The notes under the pieces: model-generated
What the model was told of the DNA's origin: nothing
The model's input: the letters and a program-made list of their open reading frames with translations, nothing else
The model's database searches: none
Assembly (NCBI RefSeq): GCF_018873765.1
Contig: NC_057918.1
Coordinates: forward strand, 11,912,862 to 11,976,861
Direction of reading: 5' to 3'
Length of the DNA stretch: 64,000 nucleotides
Origin: Telopea speciosissima
Lineage: Eukaryota; Streptophyta; Magnoliopsida; Proteales; Proteaceae
In this document: in pieces, positions 32,980-44,173 of the stretch
Layout of the letters: each line of letters opens with the position of its first letter
How positions within the stretch are numbered: the stretch's first letter is position 1
Program-made: the position numbers and the translations under genes

Positions 32980-35679
32980 ATGGCAGTTGGAGTTGATGAT
33001 GGGTTTTCCCTGACTACGCCGCTCATGCTTGATGAGGGGCAATACGGGCCTTTTGTGATTAAGGATGAAGGAGTTGAGGATGTGGAGTCCAACACTTACC
33101 TTCGTATTTCAGGCACCAGTACCTTCTTCAAGACTTGCTTCAACGGCCTCAACGCTTTGTCAGGTTCTTCTTCTTCTTCTTCATCCAACTTCAATTCCTT
33201 CTTTTTCTTTCTGGTTTTAGAAATTGATTGTTTTAAGGGTAAAAAGAAAATTCTCTTATTCTGACCATCATCCTGGCCGTCGATTTAGGGCTTAGAGGTT
33301 GTCACCGTTAGGGTGGATTATAGTAGCAGGCATTTCAGGGGAAAAAACACCTTCTAATATGAAGTGTGAAACTTGAATATTGCTTTGGAACACTGCAGTA
33401 ACGATGAATCGTACTGAGATAAAGATGAAGTAAGAGAAAGGATATCTATCTATAAAGGTCCTAGGTTTCATCCTTTTCTCGGATAGGAGCGCCACGGAAT
33501 GAACTCGGGATTTGGATCCTCTACTGCCGAGCTGTCCGCCCAAACAAGGTCCTGCGCGCAATGTCCGCCGTACCCTTGCCCGAATGAGGGTAAGGCGGTA
33601 TTTGCGCGTAGCACTGTGTCTGGGCAGCATGGTACTGCCTGGCAGCTCGACAGTAGAGGATCCAGAGTCTAAATTAATTGGTGATGTATGTGTGTATGGT
33701 GCTGTCTGTAGGCCCAATTTTAGGGAATCTGGAGGGGGGGGGAAATGTGGCTGCAACTGCTGCCCCAATCTTAGGCGCAAATTTGGAATAATCCGTTTCC
33801 TATTTGGGTGCACAACTGCCCTCTTAGGTTGGAATATCTTTTTCCCTTCCTCAATCGTTATATTTCCTGTCATTTTGTGGTTGTTTTCTACCTAGATTCT
33901 TAAAACGATGTGTACCTTTCACCAACGTATGAGAAACATGCACTCAACTTGGACTAGCCATGCCTACTTATCGTTCTTTTTTCAAAGAGCAATGAAGTTT
34001 CTAGATTTCTCCCATTAGCTCTTCTTAACGACTTCTGAGCAATGGGTGCAACTGATATTCGATTGGGTACGTGGTAGATAGGTTAAGATCGACCCTTATT
34101 CCCTTAGTTGGGTAAAATTAGATTTCCATAATTTAAAATCCAAATCAAACACTAGGAGAACAGGAGCTCGGTTCCTCTACACGTACCAATAGGGGTGAAC
34201 GTACATGTGAGAACCAACCACTTATCATGTTTTTGCCATTTACTAAGGGAAAAGGGGTTTTTATGGAAACAAAATTAAAATGTGACTAACTCTGAGATGT
34301 ATGTTCCCCTGTTGTTGGTACGTGCAAATGATCCATTCTCATTTGGGAATGTACCATTTTCTATTGAGCAAGTAATCTAGTTTTATGTCTATCTATGCCT
34401 TGATCCAATTCTAGATAAACTGCAAGCTAAAAATTCCATTGCTGTGACTGGTTTTATCATCAGGGGTCGGGATATTATCAGTTCCATATGCACTATCAGA
34501 AGGAGGATGGTTGAGCTTGACACTTCTTTTTCTCATTGCCACTGCCACTTTCTACACTGGCTTACTAATTCGAAGGTGCATGGATGCAGATAAACGCATA
34601 AAAACTTACCCGGAAATCGGCGAATTAGCATTTGGGTACAAAGGGAGAATGTTGCTATCAGTTTTCATGTATATGGAGTTGTATTTAGTTGCAACTGGAT
34701 TCTTGATATTAGAAGGGGATAACTTACATAATCTATTCCCCAATATGATCTTGGATGTTGCAGGATTAAGAGTTGGAGGGAGAGAAAGTTTTATTATACT
34801 TGTTGCCCTCATAATTTTGCCTTCAGTTTTGTTGGATGACTTGAGCATTCTCTCTTATGTTTCTGCCACTGGGGTATTGGCTTCTTTTATTATCATTGGC
34901 TCTGTTTTCTGGACTGGAGCAGTTGATGGAATTGGGTTTCATGGAAAAGGAAAGCTTTTGAATTTAAGTGGAATCCCTACTGCTGTTAGTTTATATGCTT
35001 TCTGCTATTGTGCTCATCCAGTTTTCCCCACTTTATATACTTCTATGAAACACCCACATCAGTTTTCTAAGGTAATGAGAATTAAGCAATTAAGTCTTTA
35101 AATCAAGCATATTTATAGATCTCTGTTTCTAGGTAAATGACATTATATTGTTTCTTGTTGCAGGTCTTGTTGCTTTGCTTTGTTGTTTGTACTATGAGTT
35201 ATGCATCAATGGCTATACTGGGTTATCTAATGTATGGATCAAATGTATATTCTCAAGTGACACTCAACCTTCCAACTGGGAAACTTAGCTCCAAGATAGC
35301 AATTTACACTACTTTGGTCAATCCAATAACGAAGTATGCATTGATGATTACACCAATTGTGAGTGCTATTGAGAATAAGTTTCCATGTCATCACAGAAAT
35401 AAGTCCATTAGTCTCCTTATTCGGAGTTTATTAGTGATTAGTACAGTCATTGTGGCCTTGACTGTTCCATTTTTTGGGTCTTTGATGGCGCTTGTAGGAG
35501 CATTTCTTAGTGCCACAGCTTCGATTATATTGCCCTGCTTGTGTTACTTGAAAATTTCAGGAAATTATCGAAGATGGGGGATTGAGCTGGTGATTATTGT
35601 GGGTATTATTATAATGGGTGTAGTGGTTGTTGTTGTTGGTACTTACACATCTTTGCTCGAAATTGTAAATAATTTGTAG
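32980..35679 (+). CDS. AVT1: AVT1-type vacuolar amino-acid transporter, tandem copy 1
   Basis: This is a predicted tonoplast carrier of the amino acid/auxin permease family (Aa_trans), which moves amino acids across the vacuolar membrane in exchange for protons. Exons are 32980-33163, 34464-35071 and 35164-35679, all GT-AG, giving 435 residues. The soluble N-terminus (about 1-45) is followed by the family signature STFFKTCFNGLNALSG and VGILSVPYALSEGGW. Other blocks are GLLIRRCMD, YPEIGELAFGYKGR, LYLVATGFLILEGDNL, HPVFPTLYTSM and GYLMYG...SQVTLNLP, with roughly ten or eleven membrane segments in all. The closest type I recognise is AVT1I/AVT1C. The ATG at 32980 is used; a GTG further up in frame is not a plausible start. 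Intron 1 (1.3 kb) holds a hairpin MITE at 33514-33663. Exons 2 and 3 and intron 2 are nearly identical to copy 2. Confidence 0.93.
33514..33663. mobile_element. Hairpin hAT-type MITE, 'AAGGCGGT' family, copy A
   Basis: GGATCCTCTACTGCCGAGCTG at the left is mirrored by CAGCTCGACAGTAGAGGATCC at the right, with an inner CTTGCCCGA...GGTAAGGCGG hairpin. Related copies lie at 37659, 43562 and 60517. I see no clean target duplication for this copy. It lies in intron 1 of AVT1 gene 1. Confidence 0.7.
34165..34340. repeat. Imperfect inverted repeat in AVT1 gene 1 intron 1
   Basis: CTCTACACGTACCAATAGGGGTGAACGTACATG near 34177 is mirrored, at roughly 70 percent, by ATGTTCCCCTGTTGTTGGTACGTGC near 34302. 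It is possibly an old MITE. A similar CTCTACACGTAC block occurs near 53560. Confidence 0.45.
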
Positions 35680-37339
35680 AAGTTCCCTTGTTGGGCAGAT
35701 TTTGAACTATTGATGTTATATTGAGGTAGTCAACAAAATTAAATATATATGGAAAATGAGAGAGTAATTGATAGAACATGTCTTCCACCTGATGACTCAA
35801 CCTAAAGGGATAAACTAGGAACATGTCAATAACAACCCAAGATGTAGATGTAGATTGATTCTCATCTCTTCTAACTTCTCTTTTAGATCCTCCTTCCTGT
35901 CTTTTGTAAGTTTTCCTTCTTTAGCTCCATTTGTTTCGGTGTAAATTTTTACTTGAAAATTTTTTTATGGTAAATTTTACTTTGTAATTTTAAAATTTTG
36001 TTTGTTGAAAAGTTTTTCAATGTTTGTTTCCATAAAAAAACAAGCATTAGAAAACTTTTATGCATGTAAAATTTTATTAGTAAATATTTTTGAAATGAAA
36101 ATTTTCAAGAAACAAACAGAGCCTTCATGTAAACACACTACATATACAATAGAAGTTCCACACTACAAATCTCTCTTAATTGTTTTTATGGGATATAGTT
36201 TCCCCCTACGCCCAGATACGGGGTGGGTGAAATGACCCCCCCTGAATGACCCAAATCCTGATAGTGTCCCACCACATGTGTCTGTGTGCCCAGATGCGTT
36301 CCTGGACAAAGAACGTGCGCCTTATATTCATGTATTTTATTTTATGATAATGTATGTATGTATTATATTATTTAACCAAATAATGTGGAGATAGGTCTTC
36401 ACCATACAGACTAGGGTGCCTAACACCTTCCCCCAAGTGAAACTTAGACCCGTTCTTATGTATGTGTTACTCTTGTATTTGATACCGATACGAGGATTTT
36501 GTGTACGAAGAATTTCACAATTCTTAAAATACTTTTTGCCTTTACAGTAAAAGACAAACACTTCTGCTTCTTGACTTTAGTGTAAATTAAAGTCATCAAA
36601 ATAAACAACACCAAAGTAAGGCTTGAAAGTGATTTGGATCGAGAGAGTAAATCAAGGGAGAAATTGCGAAACACCTCTAGCTCCACATCCTTGAAAAGTG
36701 AAAACAGGGTCGGATGGGAAAGCAGCGCTCTTCCGCTTCTTATCTTTAGAGAAATCTCCAAATTTCGAATGAGACAAGGTAACTTTAGAAGCAGAAGAGC
36801 GTTCCGAATCAAAGACAAACATCGAGGAGTCTGTAGTAGATTCCTTAGTTAAGAAGACCCTCTTTATCACAAGTAGGATGGTTTGGCCTATCTCCACTCT
36901 ATGATGGAACCCTGTAATTCGGCAGCTACGAACTCCGCTCGCTTTCATGAATAGATTTCTATTTACCAAAAATTTAAAAAAAAATAAATAAATCTATTGC
37001 AAAGTAATTTGCCTGAACAAAACCACTATTTCCTAATCCCATTTTTATGAAAATTGGTAAATTAAAAGTGGCAGCATATTGTAATCAGCTGCAATACGAA
37101 GAAAAGATAAAAGATGCCATCATAAGAAAAGAAGAGAGACAAAACCAACCTGTGAAGTCTTTAGTCTTCAGCCTTCCCTGCCTCAAAATGGATCCTTAAA
37201 CGACAATGGGTGACCACACTTCTCCCTTCATCTTGTCAAATGTCTTAATTGGGACACTTCTAGAAATCAATCTAGATAAGTCGTCGGATATGAGCTTCAA
37301 GATTATTTTCTCTATATGTAGGGGAAAAAAAACGAAGGG
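35680..37339. other. Between AVT1 copies 1 and 2, left part
   Basis: No supported gene. A minus-strand frame near 36969-36652 (KASGVRSCRITGFHHRVEIG...) is not recognised and may be an old element fragment. The CCCAGATACGGGG...GTGTCTGTGTGCCCAGATGCG words near 36215-36300 resemble the CTAGGCACA-type repeats elsewhere in the window. Confidence 0.4.
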
Positions 37340-37348
37340 AGGTGGGCA

Positions 37349-37507
37349 GAATTTTTATCCTGTCCTGTTACAGCACGGTGCTTTAATGCCTCGTGCGGTG
37401 GCTACAGAGGTCATGTGCACCATGTGGGGCTTGCTGTGCCACATGGCCTCTGCAGCGCCGCATGATGCGTTACAATACCGTGCTGTAACAGGACAGGATA
37501 ACGATTC
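37349..37507. mobile_element. Foldback Mutator-type MITE (159 bp), nearly full-length hairpin
   Basis: The two arms, from GAATTTTTATCCTGTCCTG inward and its counterpart CAGGACAGGATAACGATTC, pair over most of the element (TTACAGCACGGT with ACCGTGCTGTAA; CAGAGG with CCTCTG; CATGTG with CACATG). The flanks are a perfect 9-bp duplication AGGTGGGCA (37340-37348 and 37508-37516). It is non-coding. A transcript would fold into a long hairpin and could feed small-RNA production. Confidence 0.85.
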
Positions 37508-37658
37508 AGGTGGGCATGGGATAGTTATTTCCTTTTTATCGATCTGCAATGTTGTATAGGGACATGAAAGGGATTGGCTAACAACCACATTAAAATCTTG
37601 GGTATCTATTTAGGAAAGTAAAATTCACGTAGAAAGCATTTGAATGACTTAAATTAAT

Positions 37659-37856
37659 CAATTTGGACAGTCTATGGCGCAGCTGCCCATCCTGTCTGTG
37701 CTGCGCAGACACAGGGTCGTGCGTAAAGACTGTCTTACCCCTGCCCAAGTGCCTTGCCCGAGTGGAGGTAAGGCGGTCTTTGTGCGCGGCCCTATGTCTG
37801 CGCTACTGTGTAGCACAGGCAGGACAGGCAGCTACGCCGTAGACAATCTAGATCCT
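37659..37856. mobile_element. Hairpin hAT-type MITE, 'AAGGCGGT' family, copy B (198 bp)
   Basis: The ends CAATTTGGACAGTCTATGGC and, on the right, GCCGTAGACAATCTAGATCCT are inverted. The inner part is ACTGTCTTACCCCTGCCC...GGTAAGGCGGTCTTTG. A perfect 8-bp duplication AAATTAAT flanks it (37651-37658 and 37857-37864), giving strong support for a hAT-type insertion. Confidence 0.85.
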
Positions 37857-38077
37857 AAATTAATGTACGAGACAAATATATACAGCTTGTTCCTTCTCTT
37901 AATGGATTCCTAAAAGGTCAAGGTTGGATGAAAGTAATGTTAGATAATAAAGCCCTGCAACGTTTTTCATGACATAAGAACTAGTGGTTGTGTACATATG
38001 AAGACTTCTCCATAAAAGTTTTTGGCAATGTGTCTCTTCCCCACACTTAAAAGACAATCCAATTCAAGGGTCATAAG

Positions 38078-38351
38078 CATAGTTCAAAAACTCGTTGAAA
38101 TTTCGCTAATTTCAACATGTCTTAAATCGAAATAGAGGATGAAAACCAGAATCAGCACTATTTCACTCATTAATTTCACCAAAATTTTGCTTATTTTAGT
38201 CGAATTTCGCTCATTTTAGTCACTTCATTTCGCTAATTTTGGTCATTTCAGCTGTTCAAATGACCAAGGGAAATTCATTTAAAAAAGAAAAAAAACCGTT
38301 TTGACAAATTTTGCTTATTTCAATCGGACCGAAATGAGATTTTGAACGATG
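38078..38351. mobile_element. hAT-type MITE (274 bp), 'CATAGTTCAAAA' ends
   Basis: It starts CATAGTTCAAAAACTCGTT and ends AATGAGATTTTGAACGATG. A perfect 8-bp duplication GTCATAAG flanks it (38070-38077 and 38352-38359). The interior is rich in TTTCGCTCATTTTAGTC repeats. The first seven bases match the 'CATAGTTGTCA' family, so the two may be mobilised by related transposases. Confidence 0.85.
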
Positions 38352-38764
38352 GTCATAAGTCATAACTCTCTCTCTCCCTTTCGACTCTCATCTTTTAATA
38401 AGGTTAATAAATTTTTTTGGACAAATGAACTGTCATGTACTAGCAACTATTCGATGTTATTATGACTATCCAGAGGTTAAGGATGCACACATAATGACCA
38501 TCTCCAGACCCCGCAGTGGCAAAAAACTTGTACAATGGTACGCTCTTTTTACACACTTGGACCATGTTTTGATTGTTATTACATTTTCCTTTTGGGGTGA
38601 GCCTTACACCAACTAGATAGGTATAACTTAAAATTCTTTATAAGATGAACTATTTCTACGTCTTTATTGCATGTCATGCTATAAAATTGTGAACTTAAAA
38701 ATTTTACCAACTTCGTTGACAACTATATGTTTCCATAAATTTACAAAAAAAAATAAAATCATGA

Positions 38765-38935
38765 GTAACGAAAGAAAGGGAACTACAAATTATTATATAG
38801 AAAGGGAACTATAATAAATTAAAAAAAAAAAAAAAAGAGATCTAAGAAACTAAATCTGGTTTTGTTATTATTATTATATAGACAATCTATCACACCCAAT
38901 AACGAAGAAAGGAACTACAAATTATTAATTTAATT
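38765..38935. repeat. Direct repeat, GGAACTACAAATTATTA block
   Basis: A block like TAACGAAAGAAAGGGAACTACAAATTATTA occurs near 38765 and near 38899, with A-rich and TTATTA-rich DNA between. It is probably a local duplication next to an LTR remnant. Confidence 0.5.
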
Positions 38936-39470
38936 TTTAAGTTTATCTTGAGAGAGAATTGGCGGCCTCCTAATTGCACCAGAATATCTGGCTTCGTCTG
39001 TAAAGCCAAACTCTACTTTCTCTCTTATTTTTCTATTTGTAAGTTTCTAATTTTTCTCCATCAAGATTCACACAATTTGGTATCAGAGGCGGGCATCACA
39101 TCACGAGTTTGAGTCACGAAAAAGGCTACCTAGGAGCGAGAAAACTACTTGGAATAGAGTGAAAACCTTCACAAGAAAGGGTTATCTGTCACCAGACAAA
39201 AACCTTAAAATATAATAGACCCGCTTGGGAAGGGCTACCTACCGCCAGAGTGAAAGCTGCCTAAAGTGAGAGTCGTCGAGGATGACGTCAGAAGCGTGGT
39301 GGTCTGTTATATGCCTAACGGGGTCCACTCTAGTGTATGAGCGCTAGAATGGACCAGCTGCCTAGTATGTGATAGGTAAAGAGCTTGATTTAACGCATTC
39401 TATCAGCTCTGGAGCTTTTGACGTATTGGTCAAATACCTAAGATAAATTAAGGTGCTTGAAGGCATTGTA
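38874..39470 (+). mobile_element. LTR end plus primer site and untranslated leader of a retrotransposon
   Basis: TGGTATCAGAGGC at 39078-39090 is an initiator-Met tRNA primer site, preceded by an LTR-like end (...GATTCACACAATT). The following 380 bp look like a non-coding leader. The LTR start, about 38874, is a guess. No gag or pol follows, so only the 5' end is present. Confidence 0.55.
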
Positions 39471-40515
39471 TATAAATACATCTAAAGAGAGGCCAAGCAA
39501 TTTCATTATATATCCATCTTTTTTGTGCAAAAATAAGAGAAAATTTTCCTTCATCTAACACCCACGATCTAACAATCATAATTATACTGCTCCCTATTGC
39601 ATGAAGATCAATAACCCTCCGATATCCATCACAAGACATCCAAATCTAGGGGCAAAGCCAGGATTCTTTGTTCGTAGTGGGTGAACTGAAACTACCTCCT
39701 CATAATTATATGAAGTTCACCTACAACTCATTGTCCTTTTTTCGTAGGGAACCTCATAAATGGGTGATAGAAAATAAAAACTATTTTGTGAATTTATGGG
39801 GCTTACGAAACTTAGCATTTTCCTGGTTGCTAGGAAAACAAAGATGCCACCTCTTATCATTGATAGTCCACATCTCATCCACCCATCTACCATTATTCAT
39901 GAGAAAACATGTTGAAATCGAGTTGACCAACAATAATGGTACCTCACTTGTAGTGTTTTTGTAGAATCTATTAATTACAAACGAAAGACGTTGAAGAATT
40001 TTGAGAAAAGTTCTGAGTGGAGGAGTATCGCCCATGCCCAAACATCGGAGAGGGTGACATGAACACCCAACTCCCCATGATATTAACACAATTACTCTCA
40101 TTGGCTCCGGTGCACGCAAGGGCCAAACTCCACCACGGAGAACATGGACCCAAAATGTTTTTACATGATAGATACATCAAATGTGCAATCAATGTGATCG
40201 TAATCAATGGTGCATGATTTGCACACTACCACAATTAAAGCACGTGAAGAAGACCAAAAAAATAAAAAATTGACTTTTAAGAAAAGTAAACCCCGCGTGG
40301 GATTCTCCCTTACCGAGTTACCGTGGCTGTGAAGGAACTCAGTCCTCGTTTGTTTCTCACCTTTTGGTTAATTTAGGCCTTTCAAAAATCTTTTGCTTGA
40401 AGTTTCACGTTATCCATGCAATTCACAACTCCCAATCTTAATAATTAAAAACCGATCTGTCAACTTCGGTCAAAGCAAATGGGAGAGAGAATGAATGGAA
40501 TATGTAATTGAACTG
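39471..40515. other. Upstream of AVT1 gene 2, unassigned
   Basis: Non-coding. The block AGAGGCCAAGCAATTTCATT near 39484 resembles AGAGGCCAAGTAAGTGCATT near 30252, followed in both places by CCATCTTTTT, so a shared repeat family is present. No open frame here resembles a protein family. Confidence 0.4.
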
Positions 40516-40521
40516 AAGTCC

Positions 40522-40528
40522 TATAAAA
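40522..40528 (+). promoter_or_regulatory. Candidate TATA box of AVT1 gene 2
   Basis: TATAAAA lies 94 bp before the ATG at 40622, so transcription would start near 40550 and leave a leader of about 70 bp. Unlike copies 1 and 3, this leader has no MEGPEA-like upstream frame. Confidence 0.5.
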
Positions 40529-40621
40529 GAATTACCTTAAGAGAAGGAAAAGTGCAGGATTTGAGATAGTTTAGCTGCACGTACTCCTTATCTTTCTCTT
40601 TCTCTTCTTTTGAATTTGGTG

Positions 40622-42144
40622 ATGGCAGTGAAGGTTGATGATGAGTACTTTTCCCTGACTAAGCCGCTCATGCTTGTGATTAAGGATGAGGGAGTTGAGG
40701 ATGTGGAAGCCAATACTTACCTTCGTAGCACAGGCACCAGTACCTTCTTCAAGACTTGCTTCAACGGCCTCAACGCTTTGTCAGGTAATTAAGGTTCTTT
40801 TTCTTTTTTCTTCCAACTTAATTAATTCCAAAATAGAATTAGGGTTTATGAATTTTGATTATCCAATTCCTAAATATACTGCAAGCTAAAAATTAATTCT
40901 ATCACTGTGACTTATTTATCAGGTGTAGGGATATTATCAGTTCCATATGCACTATCTGAAGGAGGGTGGTTGAGCTTGATCCTTCCTTTTATCATTGCCA
41001 CTGTCACTTTCTACACAGGCTTACTAATTCGAAAGTGCATGGATGCGGATAAACGCGTAAGAACTTACCCGGAAATCGGCGAATTAGCATTTGGGTACAA
41101 GGGGAGAATGGTGGTATCAGTTTTCATGTATATGGAGTTGTATTTAGTTGCAACTGGATTCTTGATATTAGAAGGGGATAACTTACATAATCTGTTCCCC
41201 AAAATGGTCTTGGAGGTTGCAGGGTTAAGCATTGGAGGGAGGGAAAGTTTTATTATACTTGTTGCCCTCATAATTTTGCCTTCAGTTTTGTTAGATGACT
41301 TGAGCATTCTCTCTTATGTTTCTGCCACTGGGGTATTGGCTTCTTTTATTATAAATGGCTCTGTTTTCTGGACTGGAGCAGTTGATGGAGTTGGGTTTCA
41401 TGGAAAAGGAAGGCTTTTGAATTTGAGTGGTATCCCTACTGCTGTTAGCTTATATGCTTTCTGCTATTGTGCTCATCCAGTTTTCCCCACTTTATATACT
41501 TCTATGAAACACCCACATCAGTTTTCTAAGGTAATGAGAATTAAGCAATTAAGTCTTTAAATCAAGCATTTTCCCATTTGTAGATCTCTGTTTCTAGGTA
41601 AATGACATTATATTGTTTCTTGTTGCAGGTCTTGTTGCTTTGCTTTGTTGTTTGTACTATGAGTTATGCATCAATGGCTATACTGGGTTATCTAATGTAT
41701 GGATCAAATGTATATTCTCAAGTGACACTCAACCTTCCAACTGGGAAACTTAGCTCCAAGATAGCAATTTACACTACTTTGGTCAATCCAATAACCAAGT
41801 ATGCATTGATGATTACACCAATTGTGAGTGCTATTGAGAATAAGTTTCCATGTCATTACAAAAATAAGCTCACAAGCCTACTGATTCGGAGTTTATTATT
41901 GATTAGTACAGTCATTGTGGCCTTGACTGTTCCATTTTTTGGATCTCTGATGGCACTTGTAGGAGCACTTCTAAGTGCTACTGCTTCGATTATACTGCCA
42001 TGTATGTGTTACTTGAAAATTTCAGGAAAGTATCGAAGATGGAGTGGTGAACTGGTGATTATTGTGGGTATTATGTTAATGGGTGTATTGGTTGTAGTTG
42101 TTGGTACTTACACATCTTTGCTCGAAATTGTTGGTCATTTGTAG
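40622..42144 (+). CDS. AVT1: AVT1-type vacuolar amino-acid transporter, tandem copy 2
   Basis: Exons are 40622-40784, 40923-41530 and 41629-42144, all GT-AG, giving 428 residues. Exon lengths 2 and 3 (608 and 516 bp) equal those of copy 1, and the protein is nearly the same. The N-terminus lacks about 7 residues found in copy 1 between LML and VIKDEG. The signature STFFKTCFNGLNALSG, GVGILSVPYALSEGGW, the YPEIGELAFGYKGR loop and the C-terminal VVGTYTSLLEIVGHL are intact. It differs from copy 1 at scattered conservative sites. Intron 1 is only 138 bp, with none of the extra DNA seen in copies 1 and 3. This is the most compact copy and is probably functional. Role and membrane location are as for copy 1, inferred from the family. 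Confidence 0.94.
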
Positions 42145-43561
42145 GTGGAATCCTCCTTTTTGAGATTTTGTAATCCTATAAAGACAGAAAAACAAGTTTC
42201 CTTGTTGGGCAGATTTTAAACTATTTATGTAAAATCGTGGATATTCAGCAAAACTAAATACGGAAAAAGGCTGGGCATGCCACGCGCGGGACTTGTGTGT
42301 ATTTCTCTTTTCCCCTTTGAAATGACCCTTGCCTCTCCTCTATGATGCTCCATCCTGCACCCCCATTGTCACGGTGTGCCTAGGCAGAAGATCGCTACCA
42401 AGCTGTGTGACCCCTGCACAAGCACAAGGCCAATGAAAGTGCCTAAACAGTTGTAGGATTGTTTCATTTCAAGGGTGGGGCCGTCATTTTGCAGACACCT
42501 ATGTCTAGGCATAGGCGTCTAGCAGGGATCTTTTTCTCATAAATATACATGGTGAATGATATATATATTAATAACTCAAACAATAGTAACCACATAGCAA
42601 ACAAAAAGAATAGAAAAAGATTTGAAAGGAGGCATAAGCTACCCTACTTAGTGAGGAAACCCTCGCCCTTATGGGAAATAGTTTTTTGTCTGTGAGCGTG
42701 GAGAACGCTAATACTCCTATGTGTCTATCTCTCCCCTCCTCCTATACAATATCAACTTTATCCCTTGTATGGGAATAATTATCTATTTGCACAGAAGCAT
42801 GCAAGAGAACCAAAATACGGCCGTAAAGGAAGGCGACATTTTCATCAATCACCTCCAATTCTACACCTCAACCGACAGTGGAATCTACTAAGACCAAACT
42901 ATTTATAGAAAAGGTTGAAAAGGCTAGAATATGCCTTAAAAATGTCATGGGCATGGAAGACTAGATCATTGACTTAGAGGGCATGTGTTTTTTCCAAGAT
43001 TCCCAAAAAGCTTAATAAGTGGAAGTCTGAAAAATTCCACAGTGCTGGAGATCCTCACGCACATCTGAGGGCCAATATTGGTCAGATGTGGATATGAGGT
43101 TTCTCTAATCATCAGATGGGGCATCCCTTCTAGATGACACTCTGGAAGTAGTCTTTCCATGATTCATGTCCTTGAATTCTTTACAAACCCGCATGAGCAT
43201 ATATCATCTAGGTGTTTAAAAAACAATATTCGTATAACACCAAGATGGAATTCACTTGGCAGGATTGGGCTCCTCTGCATATATGCGTATTGAACTCCTT
43301 TCAGATTTGAATTTTAAACGACATTTTTGAGGAACTTGATGCCCAACCATTTGACGGGTATCTATGCTGAAAGGGTGACCTGGGAATTGCACATAGCACG
43401 ATGGCTGCACAATCCCAGACTGCAGAGGATCCAAATCCCACTTGGCATGCTTGGTGATCACTAGTCCAGGCAAAGGAAGGGTCCACCAGCTGGAAAAATT
43501 TTACAAAAATGTGCTAAGATCACAAAAAGTCGATTGTTGGAGCATAGGATCCCAATACAAT
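42145..43561. other. Between AVT1 copies 2 and 3
   Basis: No supported gene. 42367-42545 carries GTGCCTAGGCAG...TATGTCTAGGCATAGGCGTCTAG words of a CTAGGCACA-type repeat. 42674-42760 is a half copy of the 21503 MITE. Short plus-strand frames near 42860-42960 (VESTKTKLFIEKVEKA) look protein-like, possibly a retroelement scrap, but I cannot identify them. Confidence 0.4.
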
Positions 43562-43750
43562 CAGATCCAGATCCTTTATGATGCGCTGCCCATAGTGGCC
43601 TGAGTGGCACAGACTGAGCTGCTGCAGAAAGACCACCTTATCCCTGCCCAAACGCCTTGTTCAAACGGGGTAAGGCGATCATTGTGCACGTGGCCCAGTC
43701 TACGCCGCACAAACCGCTACGGGCAACTGCGCCGTAGACGATCTGAATTG
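43562..43750. mobile_element. Hairpin hAT-type MITE, 'AAGGCGGT' family, copy C (189 bp)
   Basis: The ends are CAGATCCAGATCC...TGCGCTGCCC and GGGCAACTGCGCCGTAGACGATCTGAATTG, inverted. The 8-bp flanks AATACAAT (43554-43561) and AATACAAA (43751-43758) match at 7 of 8. The inner ACCACCTTATCCC...GGGGTAAGGCGATC hairpin is shared with copies A, B and D. Confidence 0.75.
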
Positions 43751-44002
43751 AATACAAACCCGTTTTTAACATGGAAAATCCTGTTAAATAAGGAGTGGGC
43801 TAGTGGGGAAATAAATATTTTTCTGGTGGCAATTGATTGGCGACCAAGTCGTGCATCCCACTCTTCTGCTTATGTACAGAAAGCACAATGGACCCAATGA
43901 AGATACTCTCTTTCACGTAATAGAAGGAAGGAAGGGTTGCCGGATTTACAGTACCAATTTTCTTACGACTTTGGAGTTTACAGAGCTAGGGAGATTGACG
44001 CA

Positions 44003-44089
44003 ATGGAGGTCCCTGAAGCCATACAAGGCTCCCCTAAACAAGGTGACCCACCAAACCATCCTTTTCTCTCTTGTGTTTTTTTGGGTTAG
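44003..44089 (+). promoter_or_regulatory. Upstream ORF (28 codons) in the AVT1 gene 3 leader
   Basis: The frame starts MEVPEAIQG, matching MEGPEAMKG before copy 1, and then runs on in a different way to a TAG at 44087. It ends 84 bp before the ATG at 44174. The leader DNA is clearly homologous to that of copy 1. Confidence 0.35.
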
Positions 44090-44173
44090 AGACTTGAGAT
44101 ACTTAATTTAATCACACTTCTCGTTCTCTTCTCTCTGTTCATCATTTTCTATTTCTCTTCCTTTGATATTGTG

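Noticed and set aside
36652..36969. Minus-strand frame of 105 codons as a gene
   Set aside because: Composition is protein-like in part, but I recognise no family and see no splice or promoter support; possibly an element scrap.
39078..39090. TGGTATCAGAG as part of a tRNA gene
   Set aside because: Only the primer-site complement of initiator-Met tRNA is present, after an LTR-like end; no tRNA cloverleaf is found. The same holds for the TRIM primer sites.
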